Shown here piece by piece: positions 8,256-14,948 of a stretch of 34,710 nt of DNA (its first letter is position 1; the number at the start of each line of letters is the position of its first letter). Source of the stretch: Pseudomonadota bacterium. GTDB taxonomy: Bacteria; Desulfobacterota; SM23-61. The notes beneath the pieces were generated by a model that saw only the letters and a list, made by a program, of their open reading frames with translations, ran no database searches and had not been told where the DNA came from. The DNA lies in the NCBI GenBank assembly GCA_018819135.1, contig JAHJQK010000020.1, positions 1 to 34,710 on the forward strand, given 5' to 3'. A program made the position numbers and the translations under genes.

Positions 8256-8963
8256 TTAAATTACTTGAAAACCAGATCTGCCTGCTCCTATTCTTGGTAG
8301 CGAATAAGTAGGCAGGTTGGATTTCACAAATTCCCTTTTTAGATCTTCAAATGCCCTCTTATGATTATTTTGAATAGCTTTCTCAACACCTTTTTCGTTC
8401 GACCGGCTCAAATTCTTATAGATTTCCTTATGCTCCTGAACAGACTTGTCTATTCGCCGGGGAACATAAAGAGCCCTCACTATGAACCGGTTGACCTGCG
8501 AACTCAGATTCTCCAAAACCTTTATAAGCCACCTGTTCCCACAGGAGTGCCAAATCGTAAAATGAAATTCGTTATTTTTCTTGATGTAGGCCTCAATATC
8601 CCCCTTATTACAGAGCCTTTCCATGTCGTTGCAGAGTCTTTCTAAGGCTTTTAGCTTCTGGGAATCTTCCGCGATCCTCCTGGCGGCCAGCCTCCCTGCT
8701 AACCCTTCCAGGGCTATCCTTATGGGATAGAGCTGCTCAATATCTTCGAAAGTAATTTGATTCACCACGAATCCCTTATGGCTCTGGGACGTGACCAGGT
8801 CTTCTGATTCCAATCTCTTTAATACCTCCCGGATGGGCGTCCGGCTCACTTTCCACCGGTGGGATAAGATATTTTCAGAAAGCCTCGCTCCCGGCGGGAT
8901 TTCGCGCCTGATGATCTGCTGGCGGAGTTCGGAATGGATCTGATCAGTCTTCGATAATTGCAT
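8256..8963 (-). CDS. GntR-family regulator, FadR/FCD subfamily
   Basis: 235 residues. A winged helix-turn-helix at about 1-70 contains LSHRWKVSRTPIREVLKRLE, the GntR recognition block. The remaining ~150 residues form an all-helical FCD domain with candidate metal-ligand histidines in EFHFTIWH, QEHKEIY and NNHKRAF. Such proteins are usually repressors released by a carboxylate or related metabolite. The ATG at 8963 sits inside the near-palindrome 8957-8968, which resembles the perfect palindrome in the promoter of the divergent aldehyde oxidoreductase operon, so control of itself and of that operon is likely. No Shine-Dalgarno is evident upstream. Two inverted copies of a palindromic repeat flank the gene. 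Confidence 0.92.
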   Translation of the reverse strand: MQLSKTDQIHSELRQQIIRREIPPGARLSENILSHRWKVSRTPIREVLKRLESEDLVTSQSHKGFVVNQITFEDIEQLYPIRIALEGLAGRLAARRIAEDSQKLKALERLCNDMERLCNKGDIEAYIKKNNEFHFTIWHSCGNRWLIKVLENLSSQVNRFIVRALYVPRRIDKSVQEHKEIYKNLSRSNEKGVEKAIQNNHKRAFEDLKREFVKSNLPTYSLPRIGAGRSGFQVI

Positions 8964-8999
8964 ACAATTTTATATTTATTTTTTTTTGATGTATACTAA
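8957..8999. promoter_or_regulatory. Putative GntR autoregulatory operators
   Basis: ATTGCATACAAT at 8957-8968 differs by one base from the perfect palindrome ATTGTATACAAT found at 9322-9333 and covers the gntR start codon. A second GTATAC-centred site (GATGTATACTAA) lies at 8988-8999, 31 bp upstream. Palindromes of the T-GTATAC-A type are plausible FCD-GntR operators. Confidence 0.5.
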
Positions 9000-9280
9000 A
9001 TTAAGCAAATCAAGTCAAGAGAAAAATGTCGGCTAAAAGAAATGACTTTAGATTCCCCAAGCCCATTCGGAATGCCTACATAATATTTTGGTAATTAATT
9101 AAATTGTAGAGGAATTTCCTTTTTGGACACGGATGTACACAGAAAGTCGCTTAGCACTTAGCGCTATGCGCATAGCGTCTTTTTTGTTTCTGCGATCATC
9201 TGCGCAAATCTGCGTCCTATTAAATTTAAATGAACAACGTGAGGGCGCATGGAAAGTTCAACAAGAAAGTGAGATTGCTC
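9000..9280. other. Intergenic region between gntR and the aor promoter
   Basis: No gene is seen here. Repeat copy 2 occupies 9111-9228. The remaining sequence is A/T-rich, with no frame showing recognisable protein features. The stretch separates the gntR upstream sites from the aor promoter. Confidence 0.6.
9111..9228 (-). repeat. Dispersed palindromic element, copy 2 (inverted)
   Basis: The reverse complement matches copy 1: GGAATTTCCTTTTTGGACAC at this end, the same CGCTATGCGCATAGCG core at 9162-9177, and TCCTATTAAATTTA at the far end. It is about 10 bp longer than copy 1 because the CTGCG-type arm is extended (TGCGATCATCTGCGCAAATC). Together with copy 1 it forms a large inverted repeat around gntR. 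Confidence 0.85.
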
Positions 9281-9309
9281 TTGACAAATTCTCGAACATA
9301 AAGTAAATA
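9281..9309 (+). promoter_or_regulatory. Sigma-70 promoter of the aor operon
   Basis: A perfect -35 TTGACA (9281-9286), a 17-bp spacer and a -10 TAAATA (9304-9309). Transcription should start near 9316, giving a short leader before the MoaD-like gene. Confidence 0.7.
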
Positions 9310-9321
9310 TTTTAATCAAAT

Positions 9322-9333
9322 ATTGTATACAAT
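9322..9333. promoter_or_regulatory. Putative GntR operator at the aor transcription start
   Basis: The perfect 12-bp palindrome ATTGTATACAAT lies just after the predicted transcription start. Bound repressor there would block initiation or clearance. A near-identical site covers the start of the divergent GntR gene. Confidence 0.55.
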
Positions 9334-9365
9334 TTTTTAAATATTTTTTTATTAGGACGTGGCTC

Positions 9366-9659
9366 ATAAAGATTGAAATCGAATTTAGCCCTGCTTTTCA
9401 AGCGGCGTACCCTTTACCAAGGCTTATTATAGAGTTGGAAAAGGGGGAGGCAGCGGTCGTGCATCTGCTCCGCCGATTAGCGGAAAAATACGGGGAACCG
9501 ATGAGAAGGCTTCTCTTAGAAGATGATGATGACATAAAATCGGGGTTGATGGTGATGGTTAATGAAAAAATTTATACCGGAACGGCCCTCAATCAGCAGG
9601 CTGTGGAGCTCCGGGATAATGACAAAGTGAGTCTGTTATTTTATATATCGGGAGGCTGA
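9366..9659 (+). CDS. MoaD/ThiS-like sulfur carrier of the AOR operon
   Basis: A ubiquitin-fold protein ending in SLLFYISGG; the terminal Gly-Gly is the thiocarboxylation site of MoaD/ThiS proteins. It probably supplies sulfur for the tungstopterin of the neighbouring AOR, as AOR operons often carry their own MoaD-like gene. The first canonical start in frame, TTG 9435, would remove the first beta strand, whereas coding sequence IKIEIEFSPAFQAAYPLPRL lies just upstream with no stop. An AGGA (9354-9357) stands 8 nt before ATA 9366, so I place the start at this ATA; ATT 9372 is an alternative. No ATG or GTG exists in frame. The next gene starts one base after the stop. Confidence 0.75.
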   Translation: MKIEIEFSPAFQAAYPLPRLIIELEKGEAAVVHLLRRLAEKYGEPMRRLLLEDDDDIKSGLMVMVNEKIYTGTALNQQAVELRDNDKVSLLFYISGG

Positions 9660-9660
9660 A

Positions 9661-10155
9661 TTGATCAGAAAGAGAATTGCCTACTTCGAAAACAGGCAGG
9701 ACCCCGAGGCGGTTTGTAGTCGATGCCGGATGTGTGAGTTGCTTTGTGCCTTTCATCACCATCAAGTGGGCAACCCGGGGAGAGCATGCATCCGGGTAAT
9801 CTCCCTTGGACAGGGAGAAGATATTCCCGTCACATGCCTTAATTGTGAAAAACCGCCGTGCATGGACATTTGCCCCACCGGGGCTCTCCACCGGGATGAG
9901 TCGGTCGGGATGGTCTGGGTGAAAAAGGATCTTTGCATCGGCTGTGCCATGTGTGTCAATGTCTGTCCGGTGGGAGCGGTAACCTTGGACCTCGTTGAGG
10001 GAGTGGCGGCGAAATGTGATCTCTGCGAGGGAGATCCCCAATGTGTGGCGTATTGTCCGGCCAAAGTCCTGAAACTGACCGATGCGGGCCAGTTTGCACG
10101 GTACCGGATGAAGGAGTTTGCCAAATTTATGAAATCCCAAGTTGGAGAAAGTTAA
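9661..10155 (+). CDS. Polyferredoxin, four [4Fe-4S] (AorA-like)
   Basis: 164 residues with four cysteine quartets: CSRCRMCELLC at about 19-29, CLNCEKPPCMDICP near 59, CIGCAMCVNVCP near 92 and CDLCEGDPQCVAYCP near 119. This is the HycB/DmsB-like electron-transfer pattern and should bind four [4Fe-4S] clusters. The start is TTG 9661, one base after the MoaD stop and behind GGAGG. Position immediately before AOR and size match the small iron-sulfur subunit AorA of three-subunit bacterial AORs such as that of Aromatoleum. It should carry electrons from the tungsten subunit to the flavoprotein. Cytoplasmic, no signal peptide. Confidence 0.9.
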   Translation: MIRKRIAYFENRQDPEAVCSRCRMCELLCAFHHHQVGNPGRACIRVISLGQGEDIPVTCLNCEKPPCMDICPTGALHRDESVGMVWVKKDLCIGCAMCVNVCPVGAVTLDLVEGVAAKCDLCEGDPQCVAYCPAKVLKLTDAGQFARYRMKEFAKFMKSQVGES

Positions 10156-10170
10156 TTTTTGTAGGACAGC

Positions 10171-12072
10171 ATGGGGAAGGAGACGATGAGTATCTTTGCG
10201 GGAGGCTATGCCGGCAAGATCCTGTATGTCAATCTTACGGATGGATCAATGGAGAAAAGACCCCTGGAACGGGATTTTGCTCTGAAATACGTCGGCGGAA
10301 GAGGGTTCAGTTCTCGGATTTTGTGGGATGAATTGGAAACGAAAACAGACCCTTTGTCTCCCGACAATCGGCTGGTCATCGCCGCCGGGCCCCTCAATGG
10401 AACACCCACCCCTTCGGCGAGCCGTCTCGTGGTCGCTGCCAAGTCGCCTTTGACGGGAGTCTTGGGAGACACCAACTCGGGGGGCTATTTTTCCCCCGAG
10501 CTGAAATATGCAGGGTTTGATGCCATTGTTTTGCGCGGAAGATCTTCCTCTCCCGTTTACCTATGGGTGAGGGACGGGAAAGCTGAATTACGATCGGCGA
10601 AGCACCTATGGGGCCAGAAGATTTCCGAGACGAATCATCTCCTCAAGGAGGAGCTGGGTGACGATGATATTCATATCTGCGCTATGGGTCCCGCGGGTGA
10701 GAATCTCGTTCGCTACGCCTGCGTGATGACGGATGGAGAGGGAGCAGGCGGAAGGTGCGGTATGGGAGCCGTCATGGGATCGAAAAACCTGAAAGCGGTA
10801 GCTGTCCGGGGTTCTCAAGATGTGGGCATTGCCGACCCGAAGCGCTTTAAAGAGGCGGTGGATGCCTATCGGCAAACCCTTGAGGGAGAGGTGTGGACGG
10901 ACGTCCTGCGACGCTTGGGGACCGCCAACTTGGTCGAGCATCGACAAAAGTTAGGGATCTGGGGCGCGAAAAACTTTCAACGAGCAACCATAGAGGGGTG
11001 GGAGAAGATAAGCGGGGAATCCTTTCGCGAGCGATTTTTAGTAAAGGTTATGGGTTGTATGGGTTGTATGGTACGCTGTCGGAGGTACTCGGCCATTAAG
11101 GAAGGCCCTTTCGCACCCACCTACACCAAAGGCCCGGAATATGAATCGATCAATTCCTTAGGGGCCAAGCCTTATATTACGGATCCGGCCATCATCCTGC
11201 GGGCCCATTATCTGTGCGACGAATACGGAATTGATGAACAGACGGCCGGGTCTTCCATTGCCATGGCCATGGAACTTTACGAAAGGGGGATTTTAACCAA
11301 AGAGCAGGTAGATGGTGTGGAACTTATTTTTGGTAATGGGGAAGCCCTCCTCCATTTCATCGAGAAAATCGCTTACCGGAAAGGGTTCGGAGATCTACTC
11401 GCCGAAGGAACAAAAATCATGGGCGAGCGGTTGCAGGCTGATTATTACGCCATTCATGTCAAAGGGCTGGAGGTGGATGCGAGTGATCCCAGGAGTCTGC
11501 CCACCCGCGCCCTTACTTACGCCGTGTCGACCCGAGGGTCCTGCCATCTCCGAGGTTTCCCCTATATCGACGAGTTTATCAAGCCCGAGGAAGCAAAAGC
11601 TTACTTTGGTACGGAAGCGGTAAGCAATCTTAAATCCTTAGCAGGTAAGGGCAAGATGGTGGCCTGGAGTGAAAACTGGGTAACCATTCCCAACCTGATG
11701 GGGGTATGTATCTTCGCGTGGAACCGGTCGCGCAGCTTCTCCATGCTCGTCAGGCGCGGCTTAGAGCTAATGAACGAGATCTTCGTTGCCACGACCGGCC
11801 TACCCATGACTAAAGAACAGTTATACCATTGTGGTGAACGGGTCTACAATGTCGAGAAACTTTTCAATGTTCGCGAGGGATTCAGGAGGGAATCTGATTA
11901 TCCACCACGGCGTTTCTTCGAAGAGGAACTACCGGATGGTCCGGGGAAAGGGTCGAAACTTAAACGGGAGGAATACGACCAGCTCCTGGACGAATATTAT
12001 GCGGCCCGAGGGTGGGATAAGAAGACAGGGGTTCCCAACCCAGAAACTTTGAAGGTCCTGGGGGTGCCGTGA
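10171..12072 (+). CDS. aor: Aldehyde:ferredoxin oxidoreductase, tungsten subunit (AorB-like)
   Basis: 633 residues, normal for the family. AOR enzymes oxidise aldehydes to carboxylic acids at a tungsten bis-pyranopterin and also contain one [4Fe-4S]. The N-terminal domain has YVGGRGFSSRILWDEL and AAGPLNGTPTPSASRLVVAA. The cluster motif CMGCMVRC is at about 296-303, with the fourth ligand probably Cys513 in MGVCIFAW. DPRSLPTRALTYAVSTRGSC matches the pterin-binding region. The start is ATG 10171; ATG 10186 (MSIFAGGYAGK) is also possible. It sits between two polyferredoxin genes, with a MoaD-like carrier and an FAD protein in the same operon. The physiological aldehyde is unknown; the reverse reaction, acid reduction, is also possible in this family. 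Confidence 0.95.
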   Translation: MGKETMSIFAGGYAGKILYVNLTDGSMEKRPLERDFALKYVGGRGFSSRILWDELETKTDPLSPDNRLVIAAGPLNGTPTPSASRLVVAAKSPLTGVLGDTNSGGYFSPELKYAGFDAIVLRGRSSSPVYLWVRDGKAELRSAKHLWGQKISETNHLLKEELGDDDIHICAMGPAGENLVRYACVMTDGEGAGGRCGMGAVMGSKNLKAVAVRGSQDVGIADPKRFKEAVDAYRQTLEGEVWTDVLRRLGTANLVEHRQKLGIWGAKNFQRATIEGWEKISGESFRERFLVKVMGCMGCMVRCRRYSAIKEGPFAPTYTKGPEYESINSLGAKPYITDPAIILRAHYLCDEYGIDEQTAGSSIAMAMELYERGILTKEQVDGVELIFGNGEALLHFIEKIAYRKGFGDLLAEGTKIMGERLQADYYAIHVKGLEVDASDPRSLPTRALTYAVSTRGSCHLRGFPYIDEFIKPEEAKAYFGTEAVSNLKSLAGKGKMVAWSENWVTIPNLMGVCIFAWNRSRSFSMLVRRGLELMNEIFVATTGLPMTKEQLYHCGERVYNVEKLFNVREGFRRESDYPPRRFFEEELPDGPGKGSKLKREEYDQLLDEYYAARGWDKKTGVPNPETLKVLGVP

Positions 12073-12073
12073 T

Positions 12074-12577
12074 ATGGAGAGAAAAATTTTCTTCCATCCC
12101 GAACGCTGCCTGGCATGTCTTTCTTGCATGCTTGCTTGCCAGATGAAATCTATGGGGATTGCAGAGGTGCGCAGCCTTTCCGGCGAGCCAAGGCCGGCGC
12201 CCAGAATGTCCATCACCTTTGACCGCGGAACCCCCTGGATATGGGTCTGTCAGCAATGCCTTTCTGCTCCTTGTGTGGAAGCCTGCGTCAGCGGAAGCTT
12301 GCGCAGAGAAGATGGGGGGAAGAAGATTTTTCATAACTCGGAAAACTGCGTAGGTTGCGGCTCGTGCGTCCTCGTTTGTCCTTACGGAGCCTTGCAATAC
12401 GACGAGAAGGAGAAACGAGTGGTGAAATGCAACCTATGTCTTGAAGAGGCTGTTCCTCCCTGCGTGAGAGCGTGTCAGACCCAAGCCCTTGCCTATCAGG
12501 AGGCGAACTCTTTTGCTGGGGAGAAGAAAAAGAAGTTCGCCCAAGACATGGGGAGAGACCGTGCGGCCGACCGATAA
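12074..12577 (+). CDS. Second polyferredoxin, CooF/HycB-like
   Basis: 167 residues with four cysteine quartets: CLACLSCMLAC near residue 12, CQQCLSAPCVEAC near 60, CVGCGSCVLVCP near 92 and CNLCLEEAVPPCVRAC near 117. It is the same fold class as the first polyferredoxin but clearly diverged, and it resembles CooF-type partners of CO dehydrogenase. It starts one base after the AOR stop codon and overlaps the next gene by 17 bp. The downstream order (CooS-like protein, then FAD/NAD oxidoreductase) is that of cooF-cooS-FNOR gene clusters, which supports the CooF comparison. It probably relays electrons between AOR, the CooS-like protein and the flavoprotein. Confidence 0.88.
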   Translation: MERKIFFHPERCLACLSCMLACQMKSMGIAEVRSLSGEPRPAPRMSITFDRGTPWIWVCQQCLSAPCVEACVSGSLRREDGGKKIFHNSENCVGCGSCVLVCPYGALQYDEKEKRVVKCNLCLEEAVPPCVRACQTQALAYQEANSFAGEKKKKFAQDMGRDRAADR

Positions 12578-13646
12578 AAAAAAGGAGATGCTGCCAGCGT
12601 GTGGATACGGGCTTCTGGGCCTTTGTTGTTCAGGTTGTCTTCTCGGGCCTTGCCGTCTAAGCCCTTTTGAGCAGGAGTCCCTCACCGGTCTTTGCGGAAT
12701 GAACGCCGATGCGCTTGTTGCCCAGAATCTTCTCCGATTTGTTCAAACCGAGGCGGCTTGGGAAATCAGCCGATGGAGAGCATTGATCATCGAGCTCCAA
12801 ACATGGAATCCGCCACCCCCTGCCCAGAAAGGCGAAGCGAGATGGACCAAAAAGATCCTCTTCGAAAAGTATGGTCTTTCTCCCAGGCTACCCTTGCGGA
12901 AAGCAATCCAGGTCCTACTCCGGGAGGTGAGGAACTTCATCTCTCCGGTTCCCGAGGGCCACCGTTCCTTCCTTTTTAGATTTTTCCCCCAGAAGGCGTG
13001 GCCCTCTCCCTTTGACGACCATTCTCAGCCCATCAGCTTGACCCAGCTCCTTTTGAACTCTTGGGGGAGAAACAAGTCCGAATCATCAGGAGTCGAAGGT
13101 CCTCTTCAAGAATGCCTTGATCTCTCTCTGATCGTCCTCCTTTCCCAGAGACTCCGGGAGGATCTCCGTTTATTGATTGAAAAAAAGGAGACGTTTCCCG
13201 GGGAAAGGGTTTCGACCCTCTTGGGTGGCATTGCAGTTCCACCCCCCCCTTTCATCGTTGTGCTGTCCGAAAGCGAATCACTCCTTCCAGAACCGGAACA
13301 ACGTCAGGTGGATGAGCTCTTGCCAACGCTGGATAAGGCCTTTCCCTTGATTCGTTTGAGAAACACCGGCGCTCTGGCCGATTTGGGACAGGAGGTTTCT
13401 GCGAGTTGGTCTCTGGCCATCCCGGACATCAGGGTGGTTGTCCTGGTCACCACAACGAAGGTAACAACGGTCCTTGGTGCGCTGGCTCTGGGATTCAAGG
13501 TGACCTCTATTCCTCCATTGCCCATACACGGAAGTAAAGAGGCTGAAGAATTCTTCTTGGAAGGGCTGCGCAGGAAGTTTGGCAACACTTATCTCCTCTC
13601 TTGGGAGGGGGATCTCTCTTCCAAGATCCTGGATTTCTTGGCATGA
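12561..13646 (+). CDS. CODH (CooS)-derived protein lacking the C-cluster
   Basis: 361 residues from GTG 12561, chosen because GGGAG stands 5 nt before it; the internal ATG 12588 touches its GGAG directly. Residues 14-45 contain Cys14, Cys22, Cys23, Cys26, Cys31 and Cys45 in CGYGLLGLCCSGCLLGPC and GLCG. Spacing 8-1-3-5-14 equals that of the D-cluster (first two) and B-cluster (last four) ligands of CooS. NADALVAQNLLRF follows as in CODH, and the C-terminus (IPPLPIHGSKEAEEFFLEGL) resembles the CooS end. The protein is about 270 residues shorter than CooS and has only one other cysteine, so the NiFe C-cluster ligands are absent and CO oxidation is not possible. The open frame and overlaps with both neighbours argue for a retained function, probably electron transfer or scaffolding. 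Confidence 0.8.
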   Translation: MRPTDKKKEMLPACGYGLLGLCCSGCLLGPCRLSPFEQESLTGLCGMNADALVAQNLLRFVQTEAAWEISRWRALIIELQTWNPPPPAQKGEARWTKKILFEKYGLSPRLPLRKAIQVLLREVRNFISPVPEGHRSFLFRFFPQKAWPSPFDDHSQPISLTQLLLNSWGRNKSESSGVEGPLQECLDLSLIVLLSQRLREDLRLLIEKKETFPGERVSTLLGGIAVPPPPFIVVLSESESLLPEPEQRQVDELLPTLDKAFPLIRLRNTGALADLGQEVSASWSLAIPDIRVVVLVTTTKVTTVLGALALGFKVTSIPPLPIHGSKEAEEFFLEGLRRKFGNTYLLSWEGDLSSKILDFLA

Positions 13647-14944
13647 AGCTTTGGCACCAGGTCATCATCGGTAGCGGACCTGCCGGAATCTTCGCCGCCG
13701 AGGCCATTCGTGAACGGGACCCGGAAAGCTCCATCACCATGCTTACGGCAGAAAGCAGCCCGGCCCATTCACCGGTGATGCTTACCTACTGGATGGGCGG
13801 AGAGGTCGGCCGGGAGGCACTCTTCTTTCGGGATCCCTCGTGGGGGGAACGGAGAAAGATTGATGTGCGGTTAAATACCAAGGTGAACTCCTTGCATCCC
13901 ACCTCCCAGGAATTGAAACTGGAGGATGGCAGGGTTATCTCCTACGATCGGCTCCTAATCGCCACGGGGGCCATTCCCATCGCCTTGTCCTTGCCAAGGA
14001 TGGGATCAAAGGGAGTTACCGCCCTTCGCACCCTTGCTGACGCCGAAGCCGTTCTGGAGAGTAAATTTATAATCAGGAAAGTCGTCATTATCGGTGGGAG
14101 TTTCATCGGACTCAAACTCGCCTGCCACCTCAGGGAGAAAGGATTGCAAGTGACGATCCTGGAGAAGGAACCAAAACTGGCCGCGCGCATCTTCGACCTG
14201 AAGGCCTCAACCCTTGTGGCCAGGAAAATGCGGGAAAAAGGGATCCGGGTTGAAACCGAGGTGGAGGTTGTTGAGGCCCTCAATGAACAAGGCTGGGTGA
14301 CCGGAGTACACTTGCAAGACGGACGGATGTTTTCCGGTCAAAGGGTGATTCAGGCCGTCGGCGTTCGGCCAAATACCAAGTTTCTCGAGGGCTCTGGAAT
14401 TGAGCTTCGAGGTGGAATTGTCGTGAATGAGCGAATGGAAACGAATATTCCGGGTATCTATGCAGCGGGGGACGCTACCGTCACGATCGATTCGATCACC
14501 CTGGAGCGCACCCATAACGCCACCTGGGCGGCGGCGACGCGGCAGGGGATGGTTGCCGGTCGGAATATGGCCGGAGAAAGTCGGAGGTATACTCATAATT
14601 TCGCCTTGAATGCCCTTAATCTTTTCGGCCTGCGGGTCCTGTCCGCCGGCCACTCGTATTATGAGAAGCAATCTGGCCTTGACCTTCTTTCCAGGGAAAC
14701 CAATGAGGTTTATCGTAAAATCATCATCAAAGACCGGAGGCTGATCGGGTTTATTTTAGGGGGAGATGTCTCGGGGACAGGAGTCCTCCTGCGCCTGATG
14801 AGAAAACAGGAAAGAATTTCCGGTGATCCGGTAGACCTTTTGAGCGGACCGATTTCGCAGGAAGATCAACTCCCACCCCATCTGGGCTATGAGCACGGGT
14901 TCCTGTTTCGGAATTTAAAGAGAAAGTCTATCGCCAAGGAGTAA
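13643..14944 (+). CDS. FAD-dependent NAD(P) oxidoreductase (FNOR/AorC-like)
   Basis: 433 residues from ATG 13643, which overlaps the upstream stop as ATGA. VIIGSGPAGIFAAEAI at about 6-21 is the FAD dinucleotide fold, VVIIGGSFIGLKLA the NAD(P) fold, and NIPGIYAAGDATVTID the second FAD contact. There is no CxxxxC redox disulfide, so it belongs to the NADH oxidase / nitrite reductase / rubredoxin reductase-like class. In cooF-cooS-FNOR clusters this enzyme links ferredoxin to NAD(P)H, and in Aromatoleum AOR the subunit AorC gives the enzyme NAD activity. Here it should exchange electrons between the polyferredoxins and NAD(P). An earlier in-frame start at 13601 would only add 14 residues inside the upstream gene. 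Confidence 0.88.
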   Translation: MKLWHQVIIGSGPAGIFAAEAIRERDPESSITMLTAESSPAHSPVMLTYWMGGEVGREALFFRDPSWGERRKIDVRLNTKVNSLHPTSQELKLEDGRVISYDRLLIATGAIPIALSLPRMGSKGVTALRTLADAEAVLESKFIIRKVVIIGGSFIGLKLACHLREKGLQVTILEKEPKLAARIFDLKASTLVARKMREKGIRVETEVEVVEALNEQGWVTGVHLQDGRMFSGQRVIQAVGVRPNTKFLEGSGIELRGGIVVNERMETNIPGIYAAGDATVTIDSITLERTHNATWAAATRQGMVAGRNMAGESRRYTHNFALNALNLFGLRVLSAGHSYYEKQSGLDLLSRETNEVYRKIIIKDRRLIGFILGGDVSGTGVLLRLMRKQERISGDPVDLLSGPISQEDQLPPHLGYEHGFLFRNLKRKSIAKE

Positions 14945-14948
14945 CTGG

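Noticed and set aside
9164..9367. Minus-strand frame of 67 codons upstream of the MoaD-like gene
   Set aside because: It lies mainly inside the palindromic repeat copy and the aor promoter and shows no protein family features.
12489..12560. Longer start for the CooS-like protein (24 extra arginine-rich residues)
   Set aside because: The extra part lies within the ferredoxin gene in another frame and resembles nothing in CooS; GTG 12561 has a well-spaced ribosome site.
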